Of a stretch of 64,000 nt of DNA, positions 16,766 through 24,608 are shown piece by piece (positions within the stretch are counted from its first letter, which is position 1; every line of letters starts with the position of its first letter). Source of the stretch: an uncultured delta proteobacterium (lineage in GTDB: Bacteria; Desulfobacterota; Desulfovibrionia; Desulfovibrionales; Desulfovibrionaceae); the NCBI GenBank assembly GCA_900079685.1, contig LT599018.1:2147486-2211485 (forward strand). The letters are read 5' to 3'. The notes under the pieces are model-generated. The model had not been told where the DNA came from, did no database searches, and worked only from the letters and a program-made list of their open reading frames with translations. Made by a program: the position numbers and the translations under genes.

Positions 16766-16787
16766 TTTGCCTCTGGCGGGAAAAAAG

Positions 16788-17306
16788 TTACCAGAGTTCG
16801 CGCAGGGCCTGCACCGCGGCCTTGTCCAACGCCGGGTCCATGTGCTCCACGCGCACGGTGATGTCCGTGCCGCCACGCACGTTGAACTGCCCGATCACGG
16901 TCATGCGCCGGGGAGAGAGCACCGCGATGAGGTCATCCGCGATTTTGTTGGTCACGCTTTCCATGAACGAGCCGTGGTTGCGGAACGCGCACATGTACAG
17001 TTTGAACGATTTGGATTCCACGCATTTTGTGCCCGGCGCGTATTGCACGGTGATGGTGGCGAAGTCCGGCTGGCCCGTCATGGGGCAGAGGCTGGTGAAC
17101 TCCGGGTGTTCAAAGGTGATGACGTAATCCCTGTCCGGGTACCGGTTCGGGAAGGCTTCCAGCAGGTCCGGGCCGGGATTGTCGAAGCGGTAGGAGGTCG
17201 GGGCGCCGAGCTTGGTCAACCCGGCCGTCTCTTTGCCCGCCCCGCTCCGGGCGGCCGTTTTTGCCGGGGAAACCGGCTTTTGCTTTTTTTTCGGGGTAGC
17301 TGCCAT
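16788..17306 (-). CDS. queF: NADPH-dependent 7-cyano-7-deazaguanine reductase QueF
   Basis: Reduces preQ0 to preQ1 in queuosine synthesis. The 172 aa correspond to the unimodular QueF form. The nucleophile is Cys74 in FTSLCPMTGQPDFA, and the NADPH/substrate motif is CVESKSFKLYMCAFRNHG. The first 30 residues are a Lys/Ala/Pro-rich extension not seen in the core family. AGGAG lies before the ATG. It is divergent, with only 33 bases between, from a queuosine-precursor transporter gene. Its terminator was split by an IS insertion. QueH (50122) supplies the last step of the pathway. Confidence 0.96.
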   Translation of the reverse strand: MAATPKKKQKPVSPAKTAARSGAGKETAGLTKLGAPTSYRFDNPGPDLLEAFPNRYPDRDYVITFEHPEFTSLCPMTGQPDFATITVQYAPGTKCVESKSFKLYMCAFRNHGSFMESVTNKIADDLIAVLSPRRMTVIGQFNVRGGTDITVRVEHMDPALDKAAVQALRELW

Positions 17307-17339
17307 TGTTTTCTCCTGGCTCGTATTCGATAATCAATC

Positions 17340-17924
17340 ATGCCTTTACCTTTACTTCACGCCAAGGTAAAGAAAGAACCCGGCCGGGCCGCGCGATCGC
17401 CCGCCCGGAATACTCTCTTTCATGTGAAGGCGGTTTTTGTGTTTTACGCTTTGCTCTATGTTTTCAGCGTGGTACTGGTTAACTGGCTGTTTACCGTTAT
17501 CCCGCCCGTCATGCTGCCCGGCGGGGAAGTCTGGCCGCCGACCTCCCTTGTGGTGGGCTTCGTCTTCGTCATCCGCGATTACGCCCAGCGCGCCGTCGGC
17601 CACAAGGTCCTGTTCGCCATGCTCGCGGGCGCGGGCATCAGCTATTTCATGGCCGGCCCGGAAATAGCCTTTGCCAGCATGGCCGCCTTCCTGGTGGGCG
17701 AAGTGCTCGACTGGACCATGTATACCTATACCGGCCGCCCCTTTTCCCAACGCATTTTCCTTTCCAGCCTGGTCAGCACTCCGGTAGACAGCGCGGTCTT
17801 TTTGCTTCTTATCAACATGGCGGGCCTGGGCTCCATCTGCATCATGACCTTAAGCAAGCTCGCGGGCGCGCTGATCGTGTTCCTCCTCGTCCGCCGCAGG
17901 GAACACCCGGCAACGGCAAGCTGA
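17340..17924 (+). CDS. Queuosine-precursor transporter (VUT family, YhhQ-like)
   Basis: An integral membrane protein of 194 aa with about five hydrophobic segments (from residue 29 on). Family signs are PPTSLVVGFVFVIRDYAQR, the EVLDWTMYTYTGR segment and SSLVSTPVDSAVFL. VUT proteins import preQ0, preQ1 or queuine, which fits the divergent queF. The first 28 residues are polar and atypical, and 33 bases is little room for two promoters, so the true start may be the GTG at 17424. With QueF alongside, import of preQ0 is a reasonable guess. Confidence 0.85.
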   Translation: MPLPLLHAKVKKEPGRAARSPARNTLFHVKAVFVFYALLYVFSVVLVNWLFTVIPPVMLPGGEVWPPTSLVVGFVFVIRDYAQRAVGHKVLFAMLAGAGISYFMAGPEIAFASMAAFLVGEVLDWTMYTYTGRPFSQRIFLSSLVSTPVDSAVFLLLINMAGLGSICIMTLSKLAGALIVFLLVRRREHPATAS

Positions 17925-17943
17925 AACACCGGAGGCTTTTCCT

Positions 17944-18924
17944 ATGGCAGCAAACGACTGGACGCGCATGGCGCATGACGTTTTTACAGTGGAGATTGAA
18001 GGGCTGGAGGCCGTGCGCGCGCGCCTCGGCGAATCCTTCGCCCGCGCCGTGGATGCCATGGCGTCCTGCAAGGGCCGCGTGGTGGTGACGGGCCTGGGCA
18101 AATCCGGGCTGGTGGGCCGCAAAATCGCGGCCACGCTTTCCTCCACCGGCACGCCCTCCTTTTTCCTGCACCCCGTTGAAGGGGCGCACGGAGACCTGGG
18201 CGCCATCCGGGACAGCGACGTCATCGTGGCCATTTCCTATTCGGGCAAAACCGCGGAAGTGGTGTCCCTGCTCCCGGCGCTGCGCGCCCTGGGCGCCAAA
18301 ATCATCGGGATGATGGGCGACGTGACCTCCCCCATGGCCAAGCTTTCGGACATCGTTCTGGATATCGGCATCCCGCGCGAAGCGTGCCCCATGGACCTCG
18401 CCCCGACCTCCAGCACCACGGCCACCCTGGTCATGGGGGACGCCCTGGCCGTCTGCCTTATGCGGGCAAAGGCCTTTACCGCGGACGACTTCAAGCGGTT
18501 CCATCCGGGCGGGAGCCTGGGCCAGCGCCTCCGCCTCAAAATTTCCGAAGTCATGCACACGCAAAACCTGCCCGTCGTGCTGGAAACTGCGACGCTGGCG
18601 GCCAGCTTGTCGGTCCAGAACGCCGGCGGGCTTGGCGCGGTACTTGTGACGGACGCGGACGGCAAGCTCCGCGGGATTTTGACCGACGGGGATATCCGCC
18701 GGCATATCAGTAAAAAAGAACCGGATTTCGCCGCGCCCGTGGCGAGCCTGATGACGAAAAACCCGCGCAGCGGCAGCGCGGACAACTCCGTGGCCGAGCT
18801 CCTCAACCTTATGGAACAGGCCGCCATCACGGTCCTGCCCGTGACCAGGGACGACGGAACGCTTTTGGGGGTCATCCACCTGCACGATCTTCTGGGCAAA
18901 GGCACGGTGCATTTCACGGTTTAG
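17944..18924 (+). CDS. kdsD: Arabinose-5-phosphate isomerase KdsD (KpsF/GutQ family)
   Basis: Converts ribulose 5-phosphate to arabinose 5-phosphate, the first step towards KDO for lipopolysaccharide. The protein is 326 aa. The SIS domain (about 35-170) has VVVTGLGKSGLVGRKIA, GTPSFFLHPVEGAHGDLG and the SYSGKT loop; two CBS domains follow (about 200-326: SEVMHTQNLPVV..., ASLMTKNPRSGS...). GGAGG precedes the ATG. It confirms an LPS-bearing Gram-negative. It is co-directional with the transporter before it and the thioesterase after it. Confidence 0.95.
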   Translation: MAANDWTRMAHDVFTVEIEGLEAVRARLGESFARAVDAMASCKGRVVVTGLGKSGLVGRKIAATLSSTGTPSFFLHPVEGAHGDLGAIRDSDVIVAISYSGKTAEVVSLLPALRALGAKIIGMMGDVTSPMAKLSDIVLDIGIPREACPMDLAPTSSTTATLVMGDALAVCLMRAKAFTADDFKRFHPGGSLGQRLRLKISEVMHTQNLPVVLETATLAASLSVQNAGGLGAVLVTDADGKLRGILTDGDIRRHISKKEPDFAAPVASLMTKNPRSGSADNSVAELLNLMEQAAITVLPVTRDDGTLLGVIHLHDLLGKGTVHFTV

Positions 18925-18960
18925 CGCCACCCCAGGCACAGGACACTAAAGGATTACACG

Positions 18961-19851
18961 ATGGAAGGAAGACCGGCATCTCTCGGCCGCCTGGAATCGC
19001 GGATGCGGCCGCAGCCCGAGCACGCCAACAACGGCGGCAACATGCACGGCGGGTATATCTTATACCATCTCGATACCTATTGCGGCATGACGGCGGCGCG
19101 CTTTTCCGGCATGCGGGTGGTCACGGTTTCCGTTGACCGCATGGACTTCGCCCGGCCCGTTACCCTCGGCGCCAACCTGCTGTTTAAAACGTCCGTGAAC
19201 ATGGCGCACAGGCATTCCATGGAAGTGGGCGCGCGCATTGAGCTGGAAAACGCCCGCACCCTCGACGTCACGCACGTGGGCACGGCCTACCTCACCTTTG
19301 TCGCCCTTGATGCAAACGGCAGGCCCACCAACGTGCCGCCCCTGATCCCGGAAACCGACGAAGACAGACGCCGCATGGCCGACGCCGTGCGCCGCTCGTA
19401 CATGCGCCGTATGGAACGCGCCCAATCCAAGGGCAAGGCCTTTGCCTTTTCCATAGAGCTTTTGCCGGACAGTTTTTTCTTGTGCCGGTTTGCCCCCGGC
19501 GTCACGCCGCCGCTGCTGCCGCCGGGTAATTTCACCCTCTGCGCCGCGGCGGACAATGAAACAACGCTCGTTTTCCCCGAGTCCGGCCAATCGGATGGTG
19601 TGGTCAACGCCGTGTGCAAAGCGGACGGGGTGCGCATGGAAAAAGGCTGGCGGGCCTTTGCCGTGCGGGACGCGTTGGATCTTTCGGTCAGCGGCGTGGC
19701 CGCCGCCCTTTCCGCCGTTCTGGCGGCGGAGCACATCAGCGTGCAGTATGTGAGTACGTTCAGTTCCGGCTATTTGCTGGTCAGGGGCGATGCCGTTGCC
19801 GAGGCGGCGGAGGCGCTCCGCTTCGCGGGGCACACCGTGTTCCCTCTGTAG
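18961..19851 (+). CDS. Hotdog acyl-CoA thioesterase fused to an ACT domain
   Basis: A two-domain, 296-aa protein. Residues 1-150 are a YciA/BACH-type hotdog: RMRPQPEHANNGGNMHGGYILYHLD with the conserved Asn, HGG and Asp38, then VTVSVDRMDFARPV and VGTAYLTFVALD. Residues about 160-296 match the ACT_7 type of small ligand-binding protein: LLPDSFFLCRFAPG, CKADGVRMEKGWRAFAVRDALDLSVSGVAAALS, ISVQYVSTFSSGYLLV. The second part is usually a free-standing protein. Fusion suggests that thioester hydrolysis is governed by an amino acid or similar ligand. It is downstream of kdsD by 36 bases. Confidence 0.82.
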   Translation: MEGRPASLGRLESRMRPQPEHANNGGNMHGGYILYHLDTYCGMTAARFSGMRVVTVSVDRMDFARPVTLGANLLFKTSVNMAHRHSMEVGARIELENARTLDVTHVGTAYLTFVALDANGRPTNVPPLIPETDEDRRRMADAVRRSYMRRMERAQSKGKAFAFSIELLPDSFFLCRFAPGVTPPLLPPGNFTLCAAADNETTLVFPESGQSDGVVNAVCKADGVRMEKGWRAFAVRDALDLSVSGVAAALSAVLAAEHISVQYVSTFSSGYLLVRGDAVAEAAEALRFAGHTVFPL

Positions 19852-20019
19852 CGCGGCGCGCGCGAAACTTCCGCGGACCGTGTTCCGCTGTGCGCGCCAT
19901 GCCGCGCACCGTGCCGTTTGCACGACTTGGCCGTGGGGAAACAGCATGGACAATCGCACCAAAGAGCGGTAGCCTGACAGGATCGTGAAAAAGCCAGAGA
20001 CCGTCTATCCGGGGAATGT

Positions 20020-21999
20020 ATGATACCACTGCGCACCACCATACGGAGCCGCGTTTTTTCCGGCTGTCTTGTTCTTTTATGCTGCCTCGCGCTGAGCGGC
20101 TGTCCTGGAAAAACCGTCATAAAAGGACCGGGCCAGACCGTGCCGCCCGCGCGGACGGACACGGCGCCTCCTTCCGGCTTCGGCACGGCCGATGCGGAAG
20201 CCGCCCTCAATGCCGGGCAGACGGCCAGGGCCGAACAGCTCGCCGTGAACCTGTTCCGGAAGGAAGGCATGCCCCCCGCCGAAATGGCCCGCGTGGCCAG
20301 GGTTCTGGCGCTCGCGGCGGCGGCCAACGGCCACCCGTACATGGCCATCAACGGCCTTGAGCGCTGGCTTGAGTCCGACCCTGCCGCCGACGCGTCCCCG
20401 GAATGGCGGGATACCTTCCTGATCGCTCTCGGGCAGCTGCCGCAGCGTGACGCCATAACCCGGGCGCAGGGGTTCATGGCCGACACGAGCCGCCCCTTCC
20501 CCCTGCGGGCCGGTTCCGCCCTGTTCCTCGCCTCCAGGCAATGGGAACGGGCAGCTGAAGCGCCCCAGGCGCTCGCCAACATCCAGGCTTTCTACAGCCA
20601 GACCAGGGACAGGAACCAGCGCGCCCACATGGAACACGCGCTTTTCTCCTTCCTGCAAAACGCGAATGACAACGCCCTCGCCACGCTCGACGGCCTGGTG
20701 ACCGAGGAGAACAGTAACGCCTATCCGTATGCCGTCGTCCGTCTGGAAACCCTCCGCCGCAAAGCGCTGCACGCGACCACCCGGGAGGAAGCCCAGGCCC
20801 AGGCCCAGGCTCTCGCCCAGAACACGACGCTGGCCGACCCCGCCATCCTGCGCTCGTGGGATGCCGCGGTCACGGCCCCGGCCATAACCGTGCCCCTTTC
20901 GGGCCGGACCCTGGTCCTGGCCCTGCCCCTCAGCGGGTCCCCCGGCGGGATCGGCAAAAAGATCGTCCAGGGCGCGGAAGAGGCGAAACGGGAATTCGCG
21001 GCCGCCGGACACACGGTGAACGTGGTCACGCTGGATACCCAGGACGCCTCCTGGCTGGACAAGCTCGCCGCGTTCCCGCCCGAAGCCACGGTGGTGGGCG
21101 GGCCGCTCCGCATGGACGCCTTTACGGCGGCCCACGCGCGCGGCTTGACCGCCACCCGCGCGTTCCTGACCTTTTTGCCCAGCCTCGGCGATGCCGGGGA
21201 AGAAGGCAGAATCGCCTGGCGGTTCTTCCCCAGCCCGGAAGACCAGTTCACGGCGCTCTTCGCCGCGACGTCCAGGGTCGGCGTGACCGAATTCGCCATC
21301 CTGATGCCGGATAACGACGCCTACGCCGCGAGGATGGCGGACCGGTTCACGGCCCACGTCCAGGCCATGGGCGGCCATGTGGTCAAACGGTCGGAATATC
21401 CCAAGAACGGGCAGGAAAGCTGGAACAAGTTCATCGCGTCCTTCCTGGGTTCGAGCAAACACGCCACCCGGGCGCCCGGCGTGTCGCACCGGGCCATCTT
21501 CCTGCCGGATTCCTGGCGGAACATGGAACTCATCGTCCCGAACCTCTTCTACTTTCTGGAGTCACGGCAGATGCTGCTGGGCACCTCCCTCTGGGAACAG
21601 GGCCTTGCGGCAACGGACCACGTGACCGCGCATTACTACAACCTCGCGGTTTTTCCCGGCGCCTGGGACAAAACGGCGACGCTTTCCCCGGCTGCCGCGC
21701 GGCTCCAGGCGGCATACGCCAGGGACGGCCGGAGCGAGCCGGATTTCTGGGCCGGGCTTGGGTACGATTTCGTCCGCTTCGCCTCCACGTTGGATATCCC
21801 GGTCGGGTGGTCCCCGGCCACCGTGAACGCCGCCCTTTCCCGCAACACGGACATGGCGTGGAGCATGGCCCCCCTGCGCTGGTCCGGCCAGGGCCGGGCG
21901 AACCAGAGCCTGTTCCTGTTCACCCCGGTGACGGACGGGTTTGCCCCGGCGGACATGAACGAAATAGAAACCCGGTTCAACAAGGTCTGGAACCGGTAA
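20020..21999 (+). CDS. LpoA-like lipoprotein, penicillin-binding protein activator
   Basis: A 659-aa outer-membrane lipoprotein candidate. The signal peptide ends in the lipobox LSGC (Cys28). Residues about 50-270 are helical and repeat-like (ALNAGQTARAEQLAVNLF..., HPYMAINGLERWL), as in the TPR-like N-domain of LpoA. Residues about 290-659 form a type I periplasmic-binding fold (LVLALPLSGSPGGIGKKIVQGAEEAKREF). LpoA proteins reach through the peptidoglycan to activate PBP1A. Sequence similarity to proteobacterial LpoA is inferred from layout; an ABC-transporter binding protein is the alternative, but no permease is near. gatC follows. Confidence 0.8.
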   Translation: MIPLRTTIRSRVFSGCLVLLCCLALSGCPGKTVIKGPGQTVPPARTDTAPPSGFGTADAEAALNAGQTARAEQLAVNLFRKEGMPPAEMARVARVLALAAAANGHPYMAINGLERWLESDPAADASPEWRDTFLIALGQLPQRDAITRAQGFMADTSRPFPLRAGSALFLASRQWERAAEAPQALANIQAFYSQTRDRNQRAHMEHALFSFLQNANDNALATLDGLVTEENSNAYPYAVVRLETLRRKALHATTREEAQAQAQALAQNTTLADPAILRSWDAAVTAPAITVPLSGRTLVLALPLSGSPGGIGKKIVQGAEEAKREFAAAGHTVNVVTLDTQDASWLDKLAAFPPEATVVGGPLRMDAFTAAHARGLTATRAFLTFLPSLGDAGEEGRIAWRFFPSPEDQFTALFAATSRVGVTEFAILMPDNDAYAARMADRFTAHVQAMGGHVVKRSEYPKNGQESWNKFIASFLGSSKHATRAPGVSHRAIFLPDSWRNMELIVPNLFYFLESRQMLLGTSLWEQGLAATDHVTAHYYNLAVFPGAWDKTATLSPAAARLQAAYARDGRSEPDFWAGLGYDFVRFASTLDIPVGWSPATVNAALSRNTDMAWSMAPLRWSGQGRANQSLFLFTPVTDGFAPADMNEIETRFNKVWNR

Positions 22000-22012
22000 G
22001 CAGGGGATACAT

Positions 22013-22321
22013 ATGCAAAGTCAGGAAAAAGTGGTGCGCGTCGCCAAACTGGCCCGTCTGGATTTGACCGAAGGGTTGACCCCGGCGGAAGCCGAGAAAA
22101 AACTCACCCTGTTCGCGAAACAGTTCGACGACATCGTGGCGCTGATGGACACCTTGAGCGAGGTGGATACCGCCGATGTGGAGCCGCTGTACTGGCCCCT
22201 CAGCGCGGAACCGGCGCCGCCGAGGGAAGACGTGGCCATAAAGACCAATACCCGTGAAGAACTGCTGCGGAACGCGCCGGAACAGGACGGGCAGTTTTTT
22301 GTCGTGCCCAGAATTGTGTAA
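22013..22321 (+). CDS. gatC: Asp-tRNA(Asn)/Glu-tRNA(Gln) amidotransferase subunit C
   Basis: A small belt subunit that stabilises GatA on GatB. The protein is 102 aa. VVRVAKLARLDLTEG, FAKQFDDIVALMDTLSEVDTADVEPLYWPL and the C-terminal LLRNAPEQDGQFFVVPRIV are the family landmarks. It is 13 bases after the LpoA-like gene and 15 bases before gatA. GatB is not in the window. Confidence 0.95.
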   Translation: MQSQEKVVRVAKLARLDLTEGLTPAEAEKKLTLFAKQFDDIVALMDTLSEVDTADVEPLYWPLSAEPAPPREDVAIKTNTREELLRNAPEQDGQFFVVPRIV

Positions 22322-22336
22322 ATAAAGGACTGAAGT

Positions 22337-23806
22337 ATGTCTTCTTTATATACGTTGTCCCTGCACGCCGTCCGTGGCGCCCTGGCAAAGGGCGAGGTCA
22401 CGGCGACCGAGGCAGCAACCGCCTGCTTTGACCGCATCCGCGCAACCGACGGCGTTCTCGGCGCCATCCTGCCCTGGATCACGGAAGAGTCCGTCCTGGA
22501 GCAGACAAAAGCCCTGGACGCCGCCGGTCCGGACCCCGCAAAGCCGCTCTGGGGTGTGCCCGTGGCCCTGAAGGACAATATCTGCCTCAAGGGTTTTGTC
22601 ACGGCGGCGGGGTCCCGCATCCTGGAAAACTTCGTGCCCTTTTACGACGCCTTCGTCGTTGCAAAACTGAAAGAGGCGGGGGCGGTCATCATTGCCAAGA
22701 CCAACCTGGACGAATTCGCCATGGGGTCCACCACGGAAACCTCCGCCTTCAAGGTCACGGTCAACCCCTGGGACGTGACCCGCATACCCGGCGGCTCCAG
22801 CGGCGGCTCCGCCGCTTCCGTCGCGGCGCACCAGGTATACGGCGCGCTCGCCTCCGACACGGGCGGCTCCATCCGCCAGCCCGCGGGCCTCTGCGGCTGC
22901 GTGGGGGTTAAGCCCACCTACGGCAGAATTTCGCGGTACGGCGTGGTCGGCTACGGCTCGTCACTGGACCAGGTGGGCGCGCTGGCAAGGAACGTCGCGG
23001 ACGCGGCCCTGCTTCTCCAGGTCATCGCCGGGCATGACCCGCGCGAGGCCACCAGCGCGCAATTGCCGGTGGAGGATTATCTCGCCGCCGTGCGGTGCAA
23101 AGACAACCTCAAGGGCCTGCGGATCGGCGTGCCCGCCGAGTTCTGGGACGGCAACGCGCCGGAAGTGGACGGTGCCTGCCGCGCGGCCCTTGCCCAGGCC
23201 GAAAAACTCGGCGCGACCCTGGTGGAGGTCTCCCTCCCCAATACCCGCTACGGGGTCGCGGCCTACTACATCCTGAGCCCGGCCGAGGCCAGCACCAACC
23301 TGGCCCGGTTTGACGGCGTGCGCTACGGCCTGCGCGACAAGGAAGCCACCGAACTGCTCGACATGTACGTCGGCTCGCGTTCCAAGGGCTTCGGCGAGGA
23401 AGTGCAGCGGCGCATCCTGCTTGGCACCTTTGTGCTCTCCGCCGGGTATTACGACGCATATTACAAGAAAGCCGCGCAAGTGCGGCGTCTGATCCTGCAA
23501 GACTACCAGAAGGCTTTCGCGCAATGCGATCTTCTGGCCGCGCCCGCCGCGCCCACCACGGCCTGGGCCATGGGGGAGAACAAGGACGACCCCGTGGCCG
23601 CCTACCGCCGGGACGCGCTGACCCTGTCGCTCAACCTGGCCGGCCTGCCGGGCATGACCGTGCCCGCCGGGCTCGGCGAGGATTCCGACCTGCCGGTCGG
23701 CCTCCAGCTGTTCGCCCCGGCCTTCAAGGAAGCGATGCTGCTGGGAGCGGGAGCCGCCCTGTTTGAGGAACTGCCGCCGCTCGGCATGCCCCGGGGAATT
23801 CTGTAG
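22337..23806 (+). CDS. gatA: Asp-tRNA(Asn)/Glu-tRNA(Gln) amidotransferase subunit A
   Basis: Hydrolyses glutamine and feeds ammonia to GatB for tRNA-dependent amide formation. The protein is 489 aa. The amidase Ser-Ser-Lys triad is visible: Lys in [12 protein letters not shown], Ser in [13 protein letters not shown] and Ser in [11 protein letters not shown]. The C-terminal [18 protein letters not shown] is also characteristic. Its presence shows that this organism makes at least one of Gln-tRNA or Asn-tRNA indirectly. It ends at a strong bidirectional terminator. Confidence 0.97.
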   Translation: MSSLYTLSLHAVRGALAKGEVTATEAATACFDRIRATDGVLGAILPWITEESVLEQTKALDAAGPDPAKPLWGVPVALKDNICLKGFVTAAGSRILENFVPFYDAFVVAKLKEAGAVIIAKTNLDEFAMGSTTETSAFKVTVNPWDVTRIPGGSSGGSAASVAAHQVYGALASDTGGSIRQPAGLCGCVGVKPTYGRISRYGVVGYGSSLDQVGALARNVADAALLLQVIAGHDPREATSAQLPVEDYLAAVRCKDNLKGLRIGVPAEFWDGNAPEVDGACRAALAQAEKLGATLVEVSLPNTRYGVAAYYILSPAEASTNLARFDGVRYGLRDKEATELLDMYVGSRSKGFGEEVQRRILLGTFVLSAGYYDAYYKKAAQVRRLILQDYQKAFAQCDLLAAPAAPTTAWAMGENKDDPVAAYRRDALTLSLNLAGLPGMTVPAGLGEDSDLPVGLQLFAPAFKEAMLLGAGAALFEELPPLGMPRGIL

Positions 23807-23830
23807 CCCACGGACGACGCCGTGCAATAA

Positions 23831-23865
23831 AACAAAAAAGCCGCTCTTGCAGCGGCTTTTTTGTT
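23831..23865. terminator. Bidirectional terminator between gatA and bacterioferritin
   Basis: Stem AACAAAAAAGCCGCT/AGCGGCTTTTTTGTT, 15 bp and perfect, with A and T tracts on the two sides. Confidence 0.9.
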
Positions 23866-23880
23866 CCCTGTCGTTGGGGC

Positions 23881-24390
23881 TCAGTCGTTTTCCCCGCCCA
23901 CGTCCGTCCCGGCGACTTTCGCCAGGAAGCTCTTGTCCATGGTCTTGATATGGGTGGCGGTGTCGTCGAAATAGGTCTGATGGCGCTGCTCGTCCTCAAT
24001 GATGCGCTCGAAGAGCCGCATGCTGACGATATCGCCGTTTTCCCGGCAGACCGCCGCGAAATCGTTGTATTTGTCCAGCGTGTCGAGTTCCACGTCGCTG
24101 TCGTAGGGGTAAATCTTGTACACATCCTGGTCCAGGATGGCTTTGGCGGAGTGGTCCTGGGTCGGGATGGCGCCAAGATCCTTGATGCGCTCGGCGAATT
24201 CCTCGGCGTGCTTCATTTCGTCAATCGCGATCTTCCGCATGTTCGCGGCCAGGACGGCGTAATCGTCGTCATCCAGCCTGTAATGCTGTTGCATATACTG
24301 AGCAATGGCAAAAAGTTCCATGCTCCGGGCCCTGTTCAATACGTCCACGACTTTTTGCTTTTTGGCGGACTGGTCTTTTCTCACAGCCAT
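23881..24390 (-). CDS. bfr: Bacterioferritin
   Basis: A 24-mer iron-storage protein with a di-iron centre and, in bacterioferritins, an intersubunit haem. The protein is 169 aa. Ligands visible: Glu in ARSMELFAIAQYMQQHY, Glu/His in IDEMKHAEEF, and Glu/Glu/His in ERIIEDEQRHQTYF. The Met in LAANMRKIAIDE is where the Desulfovibrio desulfuricans protein binds its unusual haem (iron-coproporphyrin III). The start at 24390 has AGGAGC upstream. The Desulfovibrio-like sequence supports the taxonomic guess. Confidence 0.93.
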   Translation of the reverse strand: MAVRKDQSAKKQKVVDVLNRARSMELFAIAQYMQQHYRLDDDDYAVLAANMRKIAIDEMKHAEEFAERIKDLGAIPTQDHSAKAILDQDVYKIYPYDSDVELDTLDKYNDFAAVCRENGDIVSMRLFERIIEDEQRHQTYFDDTATHIKTMDKSFLAKVAGTDVGGEND

Positions 24391-24560
24391 GACAAGCTCC
24401 TTTTGGGGTGTTGCCGCAGAATACCCTGCGCTAAAATATGGCAATGTGAAAAGCTATAAAGATTGTCAGAAGAAGTCTGTTATAAGGTACCGGGCCAAGC
24501 CTCTTGCGCCGCCGTTTCGGCAGAAAGCGGAACGCGGCGGCGGCGGAACGCGAAAATAAT

Positions 24561-24588
24561 AACGCCCGGCGCTTTCGCGCCGGGCGTT
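24561..24588 (-). terminator. Terminator of the M99 peptidase gene
   Basis: Stem AACGCCCGGCGC/GCGCCGGGCGTT, followed on the minus strand by ATTATTTTCG, a few tens of bases past the stop codon. Confidence 0.75.
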
Positions 24589-24608
24589 GAGGTTGTTGTG
24601 ACGGCTGG

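Noticed and set aside
17307-17339. preQ1 riboswitch between queF and the transporter
   Set aside because: Only 33 bases separate the two start codons, which is too short for the aptamer plus promoters.
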